Shown one piece after another: positions 35,029 through 45,945 of a stretch of 64,000 nt of DNA. This DNA comes from Pelodera strongyloides. Its lineage: Eukaryota > Nematoda > Chromadorea > Rhabditida > Rhabditidae. The stretch is taken from NCBI GenBank assembly GCA_036852015.1, contig JAANDG010000137.1, forward strand, positions 124,001-188,000, read 5' to 3'. A program made the position numbers and the translations under genes. The notes under the pieces are model-generated. The model had not been told where the DNA came from. It did not search any database and worked only from the letters and a program-made list of their open reading frames with translations. Numbering within the stretch: the stretch's first letter is position 1; each line of letters opens with the position of its first letter.

Positions 35029-36185
35029 TAATATTGATTGTAACTGTCTATACTGTAAGTTCCCGTGAAGAGAAGATTCTCGATAGTTCAAAACATCCTT
35101 GGGCAGTGATATTCTGCATCATAGTAGGAACATGTCAGTTGACATTCTAGTAACACTTGGTGCAAGCGGCGTGTGTTCGGCGGGCAATTCTATTCCGCGT
35201 GCATTTTGTTCGCCATCGCGTAGCCAAACATTTCTTTGCGAGCGGCTTGCACGCCAACTTTCCTTATTGTTAATATGCTGCCTTTTGCAGCATTTAACTT
35301 TGATAGCCATCCTGCTCTGTGTGTATCTCTCTGTCTCATCTCTGTCATTTTTATTCGGAACGTCGCTCTATCATTTTGCAATGGTTTTCAAACAACACGC
35401 TTGTATATAAAATGATCGAAACTTATCAAGATATTCGTATCAATATTGTTTCTATACATTTATTAAAAACTTAAAACATTACTTTAGTTTTTGTAGAACG
35501 TAATTTTCTAAGGTACAAAACCACCTGCTAGCATTGTCAAAAAAAACAAACTTATTTGTCATTCTGTACACTTCCGGCACATAATGGCACATAATTTACC
35601 TTTCAAAACCACATGTCATACCCCTTTAAAAGCTTGAGTTCCACAAAAGATAATCCACATTCGTGAATGTGCCAAGCCTCTTTCTCTAACGCATAATGCA
35701 TACCGTACATTTGCTAATTGGAACAAGTTTGCTTTTCTATAAATACCTCCCTTTGCTTTCAGTCACAGTTTTCCAACGTGTAAAATCAAGTCCTCCTCAA
35801 TGACGAAAGTCTAATTGTCTAATTATAATTATAATTACCATCAGTTTTTGTTTTTCGTTCCTAAACAAACAATTATCATGACCATACATAGTTTTTAGTA
35901 TAATAACATCATTTTATCGTTATCTTTTATTAGTTGCTCTAGTTTTTCTCACATTGAAAACTCACTGAATGAACTTTCAGCCATATATTTATCTATGTTT
36001 ATCACTAGTTTGAATTTATTATAGCAACTTTTAAATTTATTATATATTTTATTTCTTAATAAGATTACATAAGTTACTTATGGACATGGAACCTTCGAAA
36101 AGCTGTGTGGACCTAGAAGTCCATGTTGGAGAAAACAGTAACTTACGCTCAGGTAAATCATTTACGTGTCATGATTTAAATAATG

Positions 36186-36345
36186 GGGTTTCCAAATATC
36201 CCAAAAATCCGGCGTGATTCTGTCAATACTACCGTATTTCTACACGAAACCTGTATATAATATGCAAAATTAAAAAAAATATTTTCGTGTAGTTCCAAGA
36301 TACGGTAAATTGTCAGCATACTTGGAAATTCCATAAATACCGTTT
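36186..36345. repeat. MITE-like fragment shared with 7723-7790
   Basis: About 65 bases ending 'tactaccgtatttctacacg' + 'aaacctg' match 7723-7790. Downstream, 'cgtgtagttccaagatacgg' is an approximate inverse of it, suggesting a foldback element. Confidence 0.6.
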
Positions 36346-36984
36346 TTTCTTTGGTTATCAGTTCAGAGATGATAATTATAATGGGGCGGGGTATTTTGAA
36401 TTTTTGTATTTTTTTTCGCTTTTATCATTTATTCAAATATTCAGTCAGTTTTTTCCTTTACAACAATTAAACATAGTTTTACAAATAGTCGATAAGTAAC
36501 AGGAAAAGTTTCTTGTTCTTCTAGTTTCTAGCCTTTCTTTTGCTAAAGAACTAGTTATAAACTTATAAGCTAATCTTTCGTCTGCTCAACAGAAGTCAAA
36601 GAACTGTCGGAGATTGTTAAGCTTCCTTAGTGGTTGATTAAAGCGGTACAACAGCCGGTTTTTAAATGCATGTTGAGTTAATCATTCACATGCATCATGT
36701 AACTATTTTCCACAGGCACTAGTCTAGATTTATGAGATAAGAGTTTACCTAGACTGCCCCGCCCCCTATTTTGTGGCCAGTAGGAATGCTAGTTCACAGA
36801 AATAAAATAATTTATTGATTAATTATGATCAACAAATAATCAATAAATACATTTGTAATCCGACTATTACTGAATCAATACCTTATAGCAGAACGCGTGG
36901 CTCTATTCAATAAAGGAAATAACAAAAGAAAAGAGGACAATTTGGACGAAACGAGGACAAAACACAGGTATGTCACAATGTAAA

Positions 36985-37145
36985 AGCTGGCGTGCGAGCG
37001 GCGTGGTTGTGGCATGCAAGTCACAAGCCGCGATGAAATGGCTTGCAAGTTTGTACGCTGAAAGCACGCCATTTCTGTGCCGCACACGCGCGGAAAACAC
37101 GCCCTTTCTATGCCGCTCACGCGCGGAAAACACGGCCCGCCGCTT
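36985..37145. repeat. GC-rich patch with a short tandem repeat
   Basis: In strong contrast to the AT-rich surroundings. A unit of about 33 bases containing 'cgcgcggaaaacacg' is present twice (near 37085 and 37118), preceded by a degenerate version. Confidence 0.65.
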
Positions 37146-38592
37146 TCTTCGGTACAGTATGAAATGAAAATCTCATGGGCCACCCTGGCTCTTTAAATGG
37201 TGACTTATGTTTGTAATACTTTACAAATAATATACATAATTATTATAGTTTGATCATTTGTATGTATGTGTGATTTCATTCATGTTGTTATAGGCCTACA
37301 GTCTTTTTTCTAATCACATAAACAAATAAAATAAATAAACCAAAACGGGGCCCGTTTCATCAAAATCCATTTCAATATTGATTTGACCAATGGGCAACAA
37401 TTAGATTTTAATTTGGTTTCCAATTTTTAGATTTGTAATTAATTTTCTAATTCTGAAGTATGCCCTAATTCTACTTTTTTGAGGATCTTGCTTGGCTAAA
37501 CACTTACCCCGTTCTGTACCAGTATAACATGCAGTGAACGTTGACACAAAAAATTCATTATATCTGTTTTACGTGAGCCTGAGCGCCTGAGGGCCTGAGT
37601 GCAAACCCACAAAAATTACATATGTCATTTTCTTATAGAAAAGAAAAGTATACAAGAAATCTGCGTAAGATATTGTACGCACCGCGGCATACATAGGGCT
37701 ACTTTTGTAATTCGAAGTTCTCTTTTATTACATAACGCACCAACGATCTTGCGCAATATATTGTATGCAAATGTATGTAAATGTGGGACAGCATGCCTTA
37801 GACTCTTTCAGATAAGACAAGACTGCAGGCTCTTGATCTTGGTCAGCATCAGTTTGTTACGTTCTAGTAGCTATGCTGGCTAACACTTTCTTCAGTTGCT
37901 TACAGAATTGTACAAACACAAATATTTCCACATCTGGGTGCTAGGTGTACTGTAACTGTGAATATCATTAAATTCGTATGTTTTTTTTTTAAATATTTAT
38001 TAACACATAAAATGTGTGCATCAATATGATGAAAGGTTGACAAGCATCAATTGAATGGCCATGATTTTAATTATCTTGAGCAAAATGTGAATATTCGTAC
38101 ATTACGTCAAAAAATCACAGCGAAGATAACAACAATAATTGCAACACATTGGGCATTCCTACAAATAGTACTAAGTACAACTGTACAACATAAGCTCAAA
38201 AACTAGCATCCTTGATATACCTCCGCCCGCAGTAACCCGAATGCGCTATGTACGAATACTCCTATACCGAACATGGTATTTTCGTGGATAATCCACGAGA
38301 TAATTAAGGACTTGACCAAACAATTACAATACACATATGTCGAACAACGGATTCGAACAACGGAACGTACTACCTCTACCAATTTTCTTTATTTTGAGAA
38401 TATGGCAAGTAATCATAGATTACAGGATTACGGTAACTAGTTTACACATTACATAACTCTGTTTCATATCCAATATTATATTCAATCATCGTAATACCGT
38501 AATCGTAATACATTGTACATTAGAATTGTAATTACTATTTGTTATGATTGCAATCATAACCATTCCATTTCTATATCCAACCTGTATCATAT

Positions 38593-39588
38593 TATAATAA
38601 TAAGTTTATTGTCTCACAGAGTCGATAATTTCCACATTGGCAAGCTCAAAAAATAACATCTAGCAACTCGAAAGCCAAAAGGTACCCTAAGATGTGGTGC
38701 AGTAAAGACACCATCATACTAATAAGGGACCGTGTGTATTACAATAAGTATTACATAGGAAACACTATATACTAGTATCAAACATATTGGGAAACTAAGA
38801 ACTTAAGAAATAATGCAGAATTAAGTAACATACATAAAATAATAGCGTATTCAGGGTTCCAGTTATTTACTATTGAACCTCTTGGAAAACTCTTCACTTA
38901 GAGCGGGTATTCTTTCATTAAATGCTTTCATGAATGCATCTGTAAACTGGGAGTTTAATTCTGGTTGAACAGCTGATGGCAACTGTTCTTTCTCAACAAT
39001 TGTATCAATAACGGGCAATTGAGGGGAGGGCAATTGTAACTGCGGTTCCTCACGTGTCTTTTCGATTGGAGAAGTTGGTTCTTTGATCTCTGGCACATAC
39101 GGGGTCAAAGGTTGTTCGCGAGCAGCTTGACGACGTAGATATCCCTCATGTCTCTGATTCGGAGTTTCAGCTCGACGAACATTGATGTGTGAGAGTCCTG
39201 GGGTCTTCTTGAGCCGATCGGCGAGTTCCTTAAACAGAGGCAAACGAGAACCAGCTTTCATACGGCATAGAATAGGGCGGGGACGGTTGCAGGGTTTCCC
39301 CATGCGACCAAGTACATGGAAAGAATCGGGCGAGTAAGAGCACAGAGCCAAAACTTTGGTTGCAATATCAAAATCATTACTCACCCGATCCGTTTCCTTC
39401 GCGTTGAGCAGTACAAAATGGTCCTTGAGCTCGTTCCGACGAAATCCTTCAGATATTTCTTCGCGAATAAACGACTTCAGGTCGGTGAATAGCTCAGCGA
39501 GAGTAACTTGAATATTTTGGCGAATTGGGAAGTCTGGGCGAGAGGTAGGCGTGGGGATTTGAGCGTTATCAGAGTAGATCATTTTGGC
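38593..39588 (-). mobile_element. ORF1-only retroelement, copy 2
   Basis: It is the same 996-bp unit as 29779-30774, with identical ends: GCCAAAATG at the 5' side and an AATAAA-containing TTATTATTATA tail at the 3' side. It has an uninterrupted reading frame. The composite satellite begins about 100 bases upstream of its 5' end. No reverse transcriptase or endonuclease frame is present between the tail and the start, so it would be non-autonomous. Confidence 0.8.
38863..39582 (-). CDS. ORF1-like RNA-binding protein of a non-LTR retroelement
   Basis: A single-exon 239-residue frame starting at the first ATG of the element. The middle (about residues 50-150) has the pattern of the RRM-like plus C-terminal domain of LINE ORF1 proteins: a hydrophobic strand HFVLLNAKE, then RMGKPCNRPRPILCRM, where the family shows R-x-G-K...R-P-R-P-I, then a helix LFKELADRLKK and an ending like the ORF1 'D-x-T..Q-R' region (AETPNQRHEGYLRRQ). 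In known elements such proteins coat their own RNA as trimers. The C-terminal 80 residues are P/E/Q-rich and end with an amphipathic segment AFNERIPALSEEFSKRF. The assignment rests on this pattern alone, without a search. An independent host gene that was retrocopied is the main alternative. Confidence 0.65.
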   Translation of the reverse strand: MIYSDNAQIPTPTSRPDFPIRQNIQVTLAELFTDLKSFIREEISEGFRRNELKDHFVLLNAKETDRVSNDFDIATKVLALCSYSPDSFHVLGRMGKPCNRPRPILCRMKAGSRLPLFKELADRLKKTPGLSHINVRRAETPNQRHEGYLRRQAAREQPLTPYVPEIKEPTSPIEKTREEPQLQLPSPQLPVIDTIVEKEQLPSAVQPELNSQFTDAFMKAFNERIPALSEEFSKRFNSK

Positions 39589-40269
39589 GGGGTGATGCGA
39601 CCGCTCTCTGGCAGGTTAGAGGGGTCGAATATTCATTCATATCGTAACACATAAGGTTCCAGACCACATTGGCACGCATATGGCATATGGCATTTCGCTC
39701 CAGTCGGGACCGGTGCACCATGTGAATTTACACCGTCGAGTCCAAGTGGTTTATTCGTGAAGCAAGGCTACATCGGTTTCAAGGCAATTTCAATGGGCCG
39801 GGGAGGCCTTAAGTACTGGTTTTATGGGGCGTGGCCTAATTTACTGGATATGTCTAATTTATTGTATTTCCTAATTACTCTCTATCTTTAGCGTCTCTAT
39901 TCCATAGTTCGTGATATTTTAGTTTGATCCCTAAAATAGGGCCAGACGGGCCAGCTGCAGACATTTGTCTGCGCCTCTATTATTATTCACTATTTCCTAA
40001 CATGTACTTTTACAAAAGTCATTAACTCAACGTGGAAACATCTGCGTGAAACTAAGAATGTACTTTCGAAATTCGATTGATCTTGAATATGATGAATTAA
40101 TGGAAATTAAATGAATTGCTTATTGAATACATATTAAAGAGGAAATTATGGAAAATAATAAGTGAAATATACTGAGTGTATATATATATATGCACACTCC
40201 CCCCCGGCAACTAAAAAGCGAAGCGAGTTAGCATAAAGCATGTTCGTAACAACTATTATAAGGCTACTA

Positions 40270-40410
40270 CCAATACGGTTGAATACTGACAAATATGTGA
40301 GAATAAGTAATACTGACAAATATATGAGAATAAGTAATACTGACAAATATATGAAAATAAGAGTAATACTGACAAATATATGAGAATGAGTAATACTGAC
40401 AAATATATAA
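40270..40410. repeat. 27-bp tandem array in satellite unit A
   Basis: Five copies of a unit containing 'aatactgacaaatatatgag' with small length changes. The equivalent array in unit B is at 42795-42925. Confidence 0.9.
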
Positions 40411-40505
40411 CAATTTTCGAAAAATCGCAAAATAGGACAAATACATGTGTTAGCATGAGAGAAATTTGAGTCGTCCGCATCATGGCATTGTTTTGTGAAC
40501 CTCGA

Positions 40506-41700
40506 ACGGGCGTCCTTGCTTGGCGTGATGTGTGAGCAGCAACGGCTCCCGATATACGTCCTTGCGACGAGTGCAGCTGAGCAGCAGTGGCTTCAGATGC
40601 TTGAAGTGAGCAGCAATGCTCCCGATATTGCAGCTGAGCAGCAGTGACTTCAGATGCTTGAAGTGAGCAGCAGTGGCTCCCGATATGCGTCCTTGCGACG
40701 AGTGCAGCTGAGCAGCAGTGGCTTCAGATGCTTGAAGTGAGCAGCAGCGGCTCCCGATATGCGTCCTTGCAACGAGTGCAGCTGAGCAGCAGTGGCTTCA
40801 GATGCTTGAAGTGAGCAGCAGTGGCTCCCGATGTGCGTCCTTGCGCGAGTGCAGCTGAGCAGCAGTGGCTTGAGCAGCATGCGTCCTTGCAAGAGTGCAG
40901 CTGAGCAGCAGTGGCTTCAGATGCTTGAAGTGAGCAGCAGTGGCTCCCGATGTGCGTCCTTGCGCGAGTGCAGCTGAGCAGCAGTGGCTTCAGATGCGTC
41001 CTTGAATTGAGCAGCAGAGTGGCTCCCGATATGCGTCCTTGTGACGAGTGCAGTTGAGCAGCAGTGGCTTCAGATGCTTGAATTGAGCAGCAGTGGCTCC
41101 CGATATGCGTCCTTGCGCGAGTGCAGCTGAGCAGCAGTGGCTTCAGATGCGTCCTTGAATTGAGCAGCGGTGGCTCCCGATATGCGTCCTTGCGCGAGTG
41201 CAGCTGAGCAGCAGTGGCTTCAGATGCGTCCTTGAAGTGGGCAGCAGTGGCTCCGATATGCGTCCTTGCGCGAGTGCAGCTGAGCAGCAGTGGCTTCAGA
41301 TGCGTCCTTGAAGTGGGCAGCAGTGGCTCCGATATGCGTCCTTGCGCGAGTGCAGCTGAGCAGCAGTGGCTTCAGATGCGTCCTTAAAGTGGGCAGCAGT
41401 GGCTCCCGATATGCGTCCTTGCGCGAGTGGCGCTGAGCAGCACTGTCTTCAGATACGTCCTTGAATTGAGCAGCCGTGGCTCCCGATATGCGTCCTTGCG
41501 CGAGTGCAGCTGAGCAGCAGTGGCTTCAGATGCGTCCTTGAATTGAGCAGCAGAGTGGCTCCCGATATGCGTCCTTGCGCGAGTGCAGCTGAGCAGCAGT
41601 GGCTTCAGATGCGTCCTTGAAGTGGGCAGCAGTGGCTCCGATATGCGTCCTTGCGCGAGTGCAGCTGAGCAGCAGTGGCTTCAGATACGTCCTTGAACTG
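40506..41700. repeat. 77-bp dimeric minisatellite, unit A
   Basis: The 77-bp period consists of two related halves sharing GAGCAGCAGTGGCT: one of about 33 bases continuing 'tcagatgcgtccttgaatt' and one of about 44 bases continuing 'cccgatatgcgtccttgcgc' plus 'gagtgcagct'. Early copies lack 'gcgtcc' in the first half, while later ones have it, so the array has an internal order. The equivalent in unit B is 43022-44155. Confidence 0.9.
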
Positions 41701-41731
41701 CGTCCACAGCAGATACAATGCTGGGTCACAC

Positions 41732-42206
41732 CAGCGCTTACAGCCTCTCGTGGGACTTAGCTCTGGCCAAGCCACACACGGTACTATAAGCTCGAGCGGC
41801 CTCTCTGGGGGTGAGTCTCTGGACCCTTCCGCTCCAGGTGCCTGCTTACTGGGGCCTCACGCAAAGTATGTAAGCTGGTGGGGGTATCCCAGCGCTTACA
41901 GCCTCTCGTGGGACTTAGCTCTGGCCAAGCCACACACGGTACTATAAGCTCGAGCGGCCTCTCTGGGGGTGAGTCTCTGGACCCTTCCACTCCAGGTGCC
42001 TGCTCACTGGGGCCTCACGCAAAGTATGCAAGCCGTTAGGGGATATACCAGCGCTTACAGCCTCTCGTGGGACTTAGCTCTGGCCAAGCCACACACGGTA
42101 CTACAAGCTCGAGCGGCCTCTCTGGGGGTGAGTCTCTGGACCCTTCCACTCCAGGTGCCTGCTCACTGGTTGCCTCACGGGTTACTGTCGTCGTGTCGGT
42201 CCGGGA
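41732..42206. repeat. 158-bp tandem repeat, three copies, unit A
   Basis: Copies begin CAGCGCTTACAGCCTCTCGT at 41732, 41890 and 42049. In unit B they begin at 44193, 44361 and 44520; the first of these is lengthened by a 10-base duplication ('ggtgcctcca'). Confidence 0.9.
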
Positions 42207-44676
42207 TTTCGCTCCAGTCGGGACCGGTGCACCATGTGAATTTACACCGTCGAGTCCAAGTGGTTTATTCGTGAAGCAAGGCTACATCGGTTTCAAGGCA
42301 ATTTCAATGGGCCGGGGAGGCCTTAAGTACTGGTTTTATGGGGCGTGGCCTAATTTACTGGATATGTCTAATTTATTGTATTTCCTAATTACTCTCTATC
42401 TTTAGCGTCTCTATTCCATAGTTCGTGATATTTTAGTTTGATCCCTAAAATAGGGCCAGACGGGCCAGCTGCAGACATTTGTCTGCGCCTCTATTATTAT
42501 TCACTATTTCCTAACATGTACTTTTACAAAAGTCATTAACTCAACGTGGAAACATCTGCGTGAAACTAAGAATGTACTTTCGAAATTCGATTGATCTTGA
42601 ATATGATGAATTAATGGAAATTAAATGAATTGCTTATTGAATACATATTAAAGAGGAAATTATGGAAAATAATAAGTGAAATATACTGAGTGTATATATA
42701 TATATGCACACTCCCCCCCGGCAACTAAAAAGCGAAGCGAGTTAGCATAAAGCATGTTCGTAACAACTATTATAAGGCTACTACCAATACGGTTGAATAC
42801 TGACAAATATGTGAGAATAAGTAATACTGACAAATATATGAGAATAAGTAATACTGACAAATATATGAAAATAAGTAATACTGACAAATATATGAGAATA
42901 AGTAATACTGACAAATATATGAGAATGTTCAAAAATCGCAAAATAGGACAAATACATGTGTTAGCATGAGAGAAATTTGAGTCGTCCGCATCATGGCATT
43001 GTTTTGTGAACCTCGAACGGGCGTCCTTGCTTGGCGTGATGTGTGAGCAGCAACGGCTCCCGATATACGTCCTTGCGACGAGTGCAGCTGAGCAGCAGTG
43101 GCTTCAGATGCTTGAAGTGAGCAGCAATGCTCCCGATATTGCAGCTGAGCAGCAGTGACTTCAGATGCTTGAAGTGAGCAGCAGTGGCTCCCGATATGCG
43201 TCCTTGCAACGAGTGCAGCTGAGCAGCAGTGGCTTCAGATGCTTGAAGTGAGCAGCAGCGGCTCCCGATATGCGTCCTTGCAACGAGTGCAGCTGAGCAG
43301 CAGTGGCTTCAGATGCGGAATTGAGCAGCAGTGGCTCCCGATATGCGTCCTTGCGCGAGTGCAGCTGAGCAGCAGTGGCTTCAGATGCTTGAAGTGAGCA
43401 GCAGTGGCTCCCGATATGCGTTGCGCGAGTGCAGTGAGCAGCAGTGGCTTCAGATGCTCCTTGAATTGAGCAGCAGTGGCTCCCGATATGCGTCCTTGCG
43501 CGAGTGCAGCTGAGCAGCAGTGGCTTCAGATGCGTCCTTGAATTGAGCAGCAGTGGCTCCCGATATGCGTCCTTGCGCGAGTGCAGCTGAGCAGCAGTGG
43601 CTTCAGATGCGTCCTTGAATTGAGCAGCAGTGGCTCCCGATATGCGTCCTTGCGCGAGTGCAGCTGAGCAGCAGTGGCTTCAGATGCGTCCTTGAAGTGG
43701 GCAGCAGTGGCTCCGATATGCGTCCTTGCGCGAGTGCAGCTGAGCAGCAGTGGCTTCAGATGCGTCCTTGAAGTGGGCAGCAGTGGCTCCCGATATGCGT
43801 CCTTGCGCGAGTGCAGCTGAGCAGCAGTGGCTTCAGATGCGTCCTTAAAGTGGGCAGCAGTGGCTCCCGATATGCGTCCTTGCGCGAGTGGCGCTGAGCA
43901 GCACTGTCTTCAGATACGTCCTTGAATTGAGCAGCCGTGGCTCCCGATATGCGTCCTTGCGCGAGTGCAGCTGAGCAGCAGTGGCTTCAGATGCGTCCTT
44001 GAATTGAGCAGCAGAGTGGCTCCCGATATGCGTCCTTGCGCGAGTGCAGCTGAGCAGCAGTGGCTTCAGATGCGTCCTTGAAGTGGGCAGCAGTGGCTCC
44101 GATATGCGTCCTTGCGCGAGTGCAGCTGAGCAGCAGTGGCTTCAGATACGTCCTTGAACTGCGTCCACAGCAGATACAATGCTGGGTCACACCAGCGCTT
44201 ACAGCCTCTCGTGGGACTTAGCTCTGGCCAAGCCACACACGGTACTATAAGCTCGAGCGGCCTCTCTGGGGGTGAGTCTCTGGACCCTTCCACCCCAGGT
44301 GCCTCCAGGTGCCTGCTTACTGGGGCCTCACGCAAAGTATGTAAGCTGGTGGGGGTATCCCAGCGCTTACAGCCTCTCGTGGGACTTAGCTCTGGCCAAG
44401 CCACACACGGTACTATAAGCTCGAGCGGCCTCTCTGGGGGTGAGTCTCTGGACCCTTCCACTCCAGGTGCCTGCTCACTGGGGCCTCACGCAAAGTATGC
44501 AAGCCGTTAGGGGATATACCAGCGCTTACAGCCTCTCGTGGGACTTAGCTCTGGCCAAGCCACACACGGTACTATAAGCTCGAGCGGCCTCTCTGGGGGT
44601 GAGTCTCTGGACCCTTCCACTCCAGGTGCCTGCTCACTGGTTGCCTCACGGGTTACTGTCGTCGTGTCGGTCCGGG
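42206..44676. repeat. second full unit of the composite satellite
   Basis: It has the same internal order as unit A. By eye the single-copy parts are nearly identical, while the minisatellite is shorter and differs in copy number, showing that the large duplication is recent. Confidence 0.9.
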
Positions 44677-45183
44677 ATTTCGCTCCAGTCGGGACCGGTG
44701 CACCATGTGAATTTACACCGTCGAGTCCAAGTGGTTTATTCGTGAAGCAAGGCTACATCGGTTTCAAGGCAATTTCAATGGGCCGGGGAGGCCTTAAGTA
44801 CTGGTTTTATGGGGCGTGGCCTAATTTACTGGATATGTCTAATTTATTGTATTTCCTAATTACTCTCTATCTTTAGCGTCTCTATTCCATAGTTCGTGAT
44901 ATTTTAGTTTGATCCCTAAAATAGGGCCAGACGGGCCAGCTGCAGACATTTGTCTGCGCCTCTATTATTATTCACTATTTCCTAACATGTACTTTTACAA
45001 AAGTCATTAACTCAACGTGGAAACATCTGCGTGAAACTAAGAATGTACTTTCGAAATTCGATTGATCTTGAATATGATGAATTAATGGAAATTAAATGAA
45101 TTGCTTATTGAATACATATTAAAGAGGAAATTATGGAAAATAATAAGTGAAATATACTGATTGTGAGTGTATATATATATATG

Positions 45184-45945
45184 CACATGCATGTGCTTTT
45201 CCTCTTTTGCTTTTTTTCTATTAATATCCTCTTAGTTTCCCTCACCAGATCAGGTCTTGAATGCCTTTTCCAAGAAAGAAACACACCCCCTCTTTTCACT
45301 TTCTCATACTATACTTTGTAGATGCTTTTACGGTTTGGAATTCTTGGTTTGTGGTGAAACTTGGACAACTGTATTCCCATGTATTATATGCAAATTGAGT
45401 TCCATTCTGTGCCATTCACATACGGGCACATAAATTAGCGTAGAATACATGGGAGTGCAGTTGTACAGTAATCTAATTGTACAGCAATATTCTAATGCGC
45501 AGCGGTGGTATACTTGTTGGCACAAGATAAGCAATTATGTAATACGCTAGAAAAGTCAAGTTCCAAGTATCCGGTGCTCGAGACAGTGAAACGAGCAGTT
45601 TCCTTAATTGCTAATGGCTTAATTGGCTTACCCCTTACGAGTTAAGGTCTTAGGCTGAACGAGTTTTTTTGATCTTGTAGTGTCTGGCATAATTGGCTAA
45701 TTGTAAGCTAAATCGTCGCTTTATCTCATTTTCGCTTCTAAGACTTTCTCAATATTTTTGATTTCCTATGTCTATGTAATTGTTAATTGCCTATGTAATT
45801 GTCTCACACTTTATCCTCTTGTACTTGTAAACATTATAACACAACAGAAACTCACATAATGTTATTGTAGGTAGCATAAATATAATACAAAGGAAGCTCA
45901 AGTAAATATTACAGTAATCCTCCTAATAATTTTTATTTTAGTCTC
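45184..45945. other. no gene seen; region just upstream of the SLC26 exons
   Basis: Holds a family 3-like MITE interior (45344-45470, with ATGCAAAT). The first exon(s) of the SLC26 gene should lie here or beyond the satellite, but I could not identify them. Confidence 0.45.

Larger units (their letters stand above)
32799..38592. other. gene-poor stretch upstream of the LRR-Ig exons
   Basis: I looked for the missing signal-peptide/LRRNT exon on the minus strand and found none I could defend. The region holds (CT)n tracts (33500-33690), right ends of family 3 MITEs (33320-33350, 35604-35628), a palindromic element (34884-35028), GC-rich patches with repeated GCGGCG/CGCGCGG words (34357-34510, 36985-37145) and a repeat shared with 7723-7790 (36186-36250). 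Confidence 0.5.
39692..45183. repeat. composite nested satellite, about 2.5-kb unit
   Basis: The word ATTTCGCTCCAGTCGGGACC recurs at 39692, 42206 and 44677, giving periods of 2514 and 2471 bases and a partial third unit ending near 45183. Each full unit contains, in order: about 500 bases of single-copy-like sequence, a 27-bp tandem array, a linker, a 77-bp minisatellite of about 1.1 kb, and three copies of a 158-bp repeat. Copies differ mainly by gain or loss of inner repeats. Open frames inside are by-products of the repeats. Confidence 0.93.

Noticed and set aside
42067..42405. 112-codon open frame in satellite unit B (and relatives at 41675, 44136, 44538)
   Set aside because: The frames are formed by the 158-bp repeats, are read in several overlapping frames on both strands, and show no protein family resemblance.
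40506..44155. Regularly spaced repeats that might suggest a CRISPR array
   Set aside because: The units are head-to-tail with no unique spacers, and the DNA is clearly eukaryotic.
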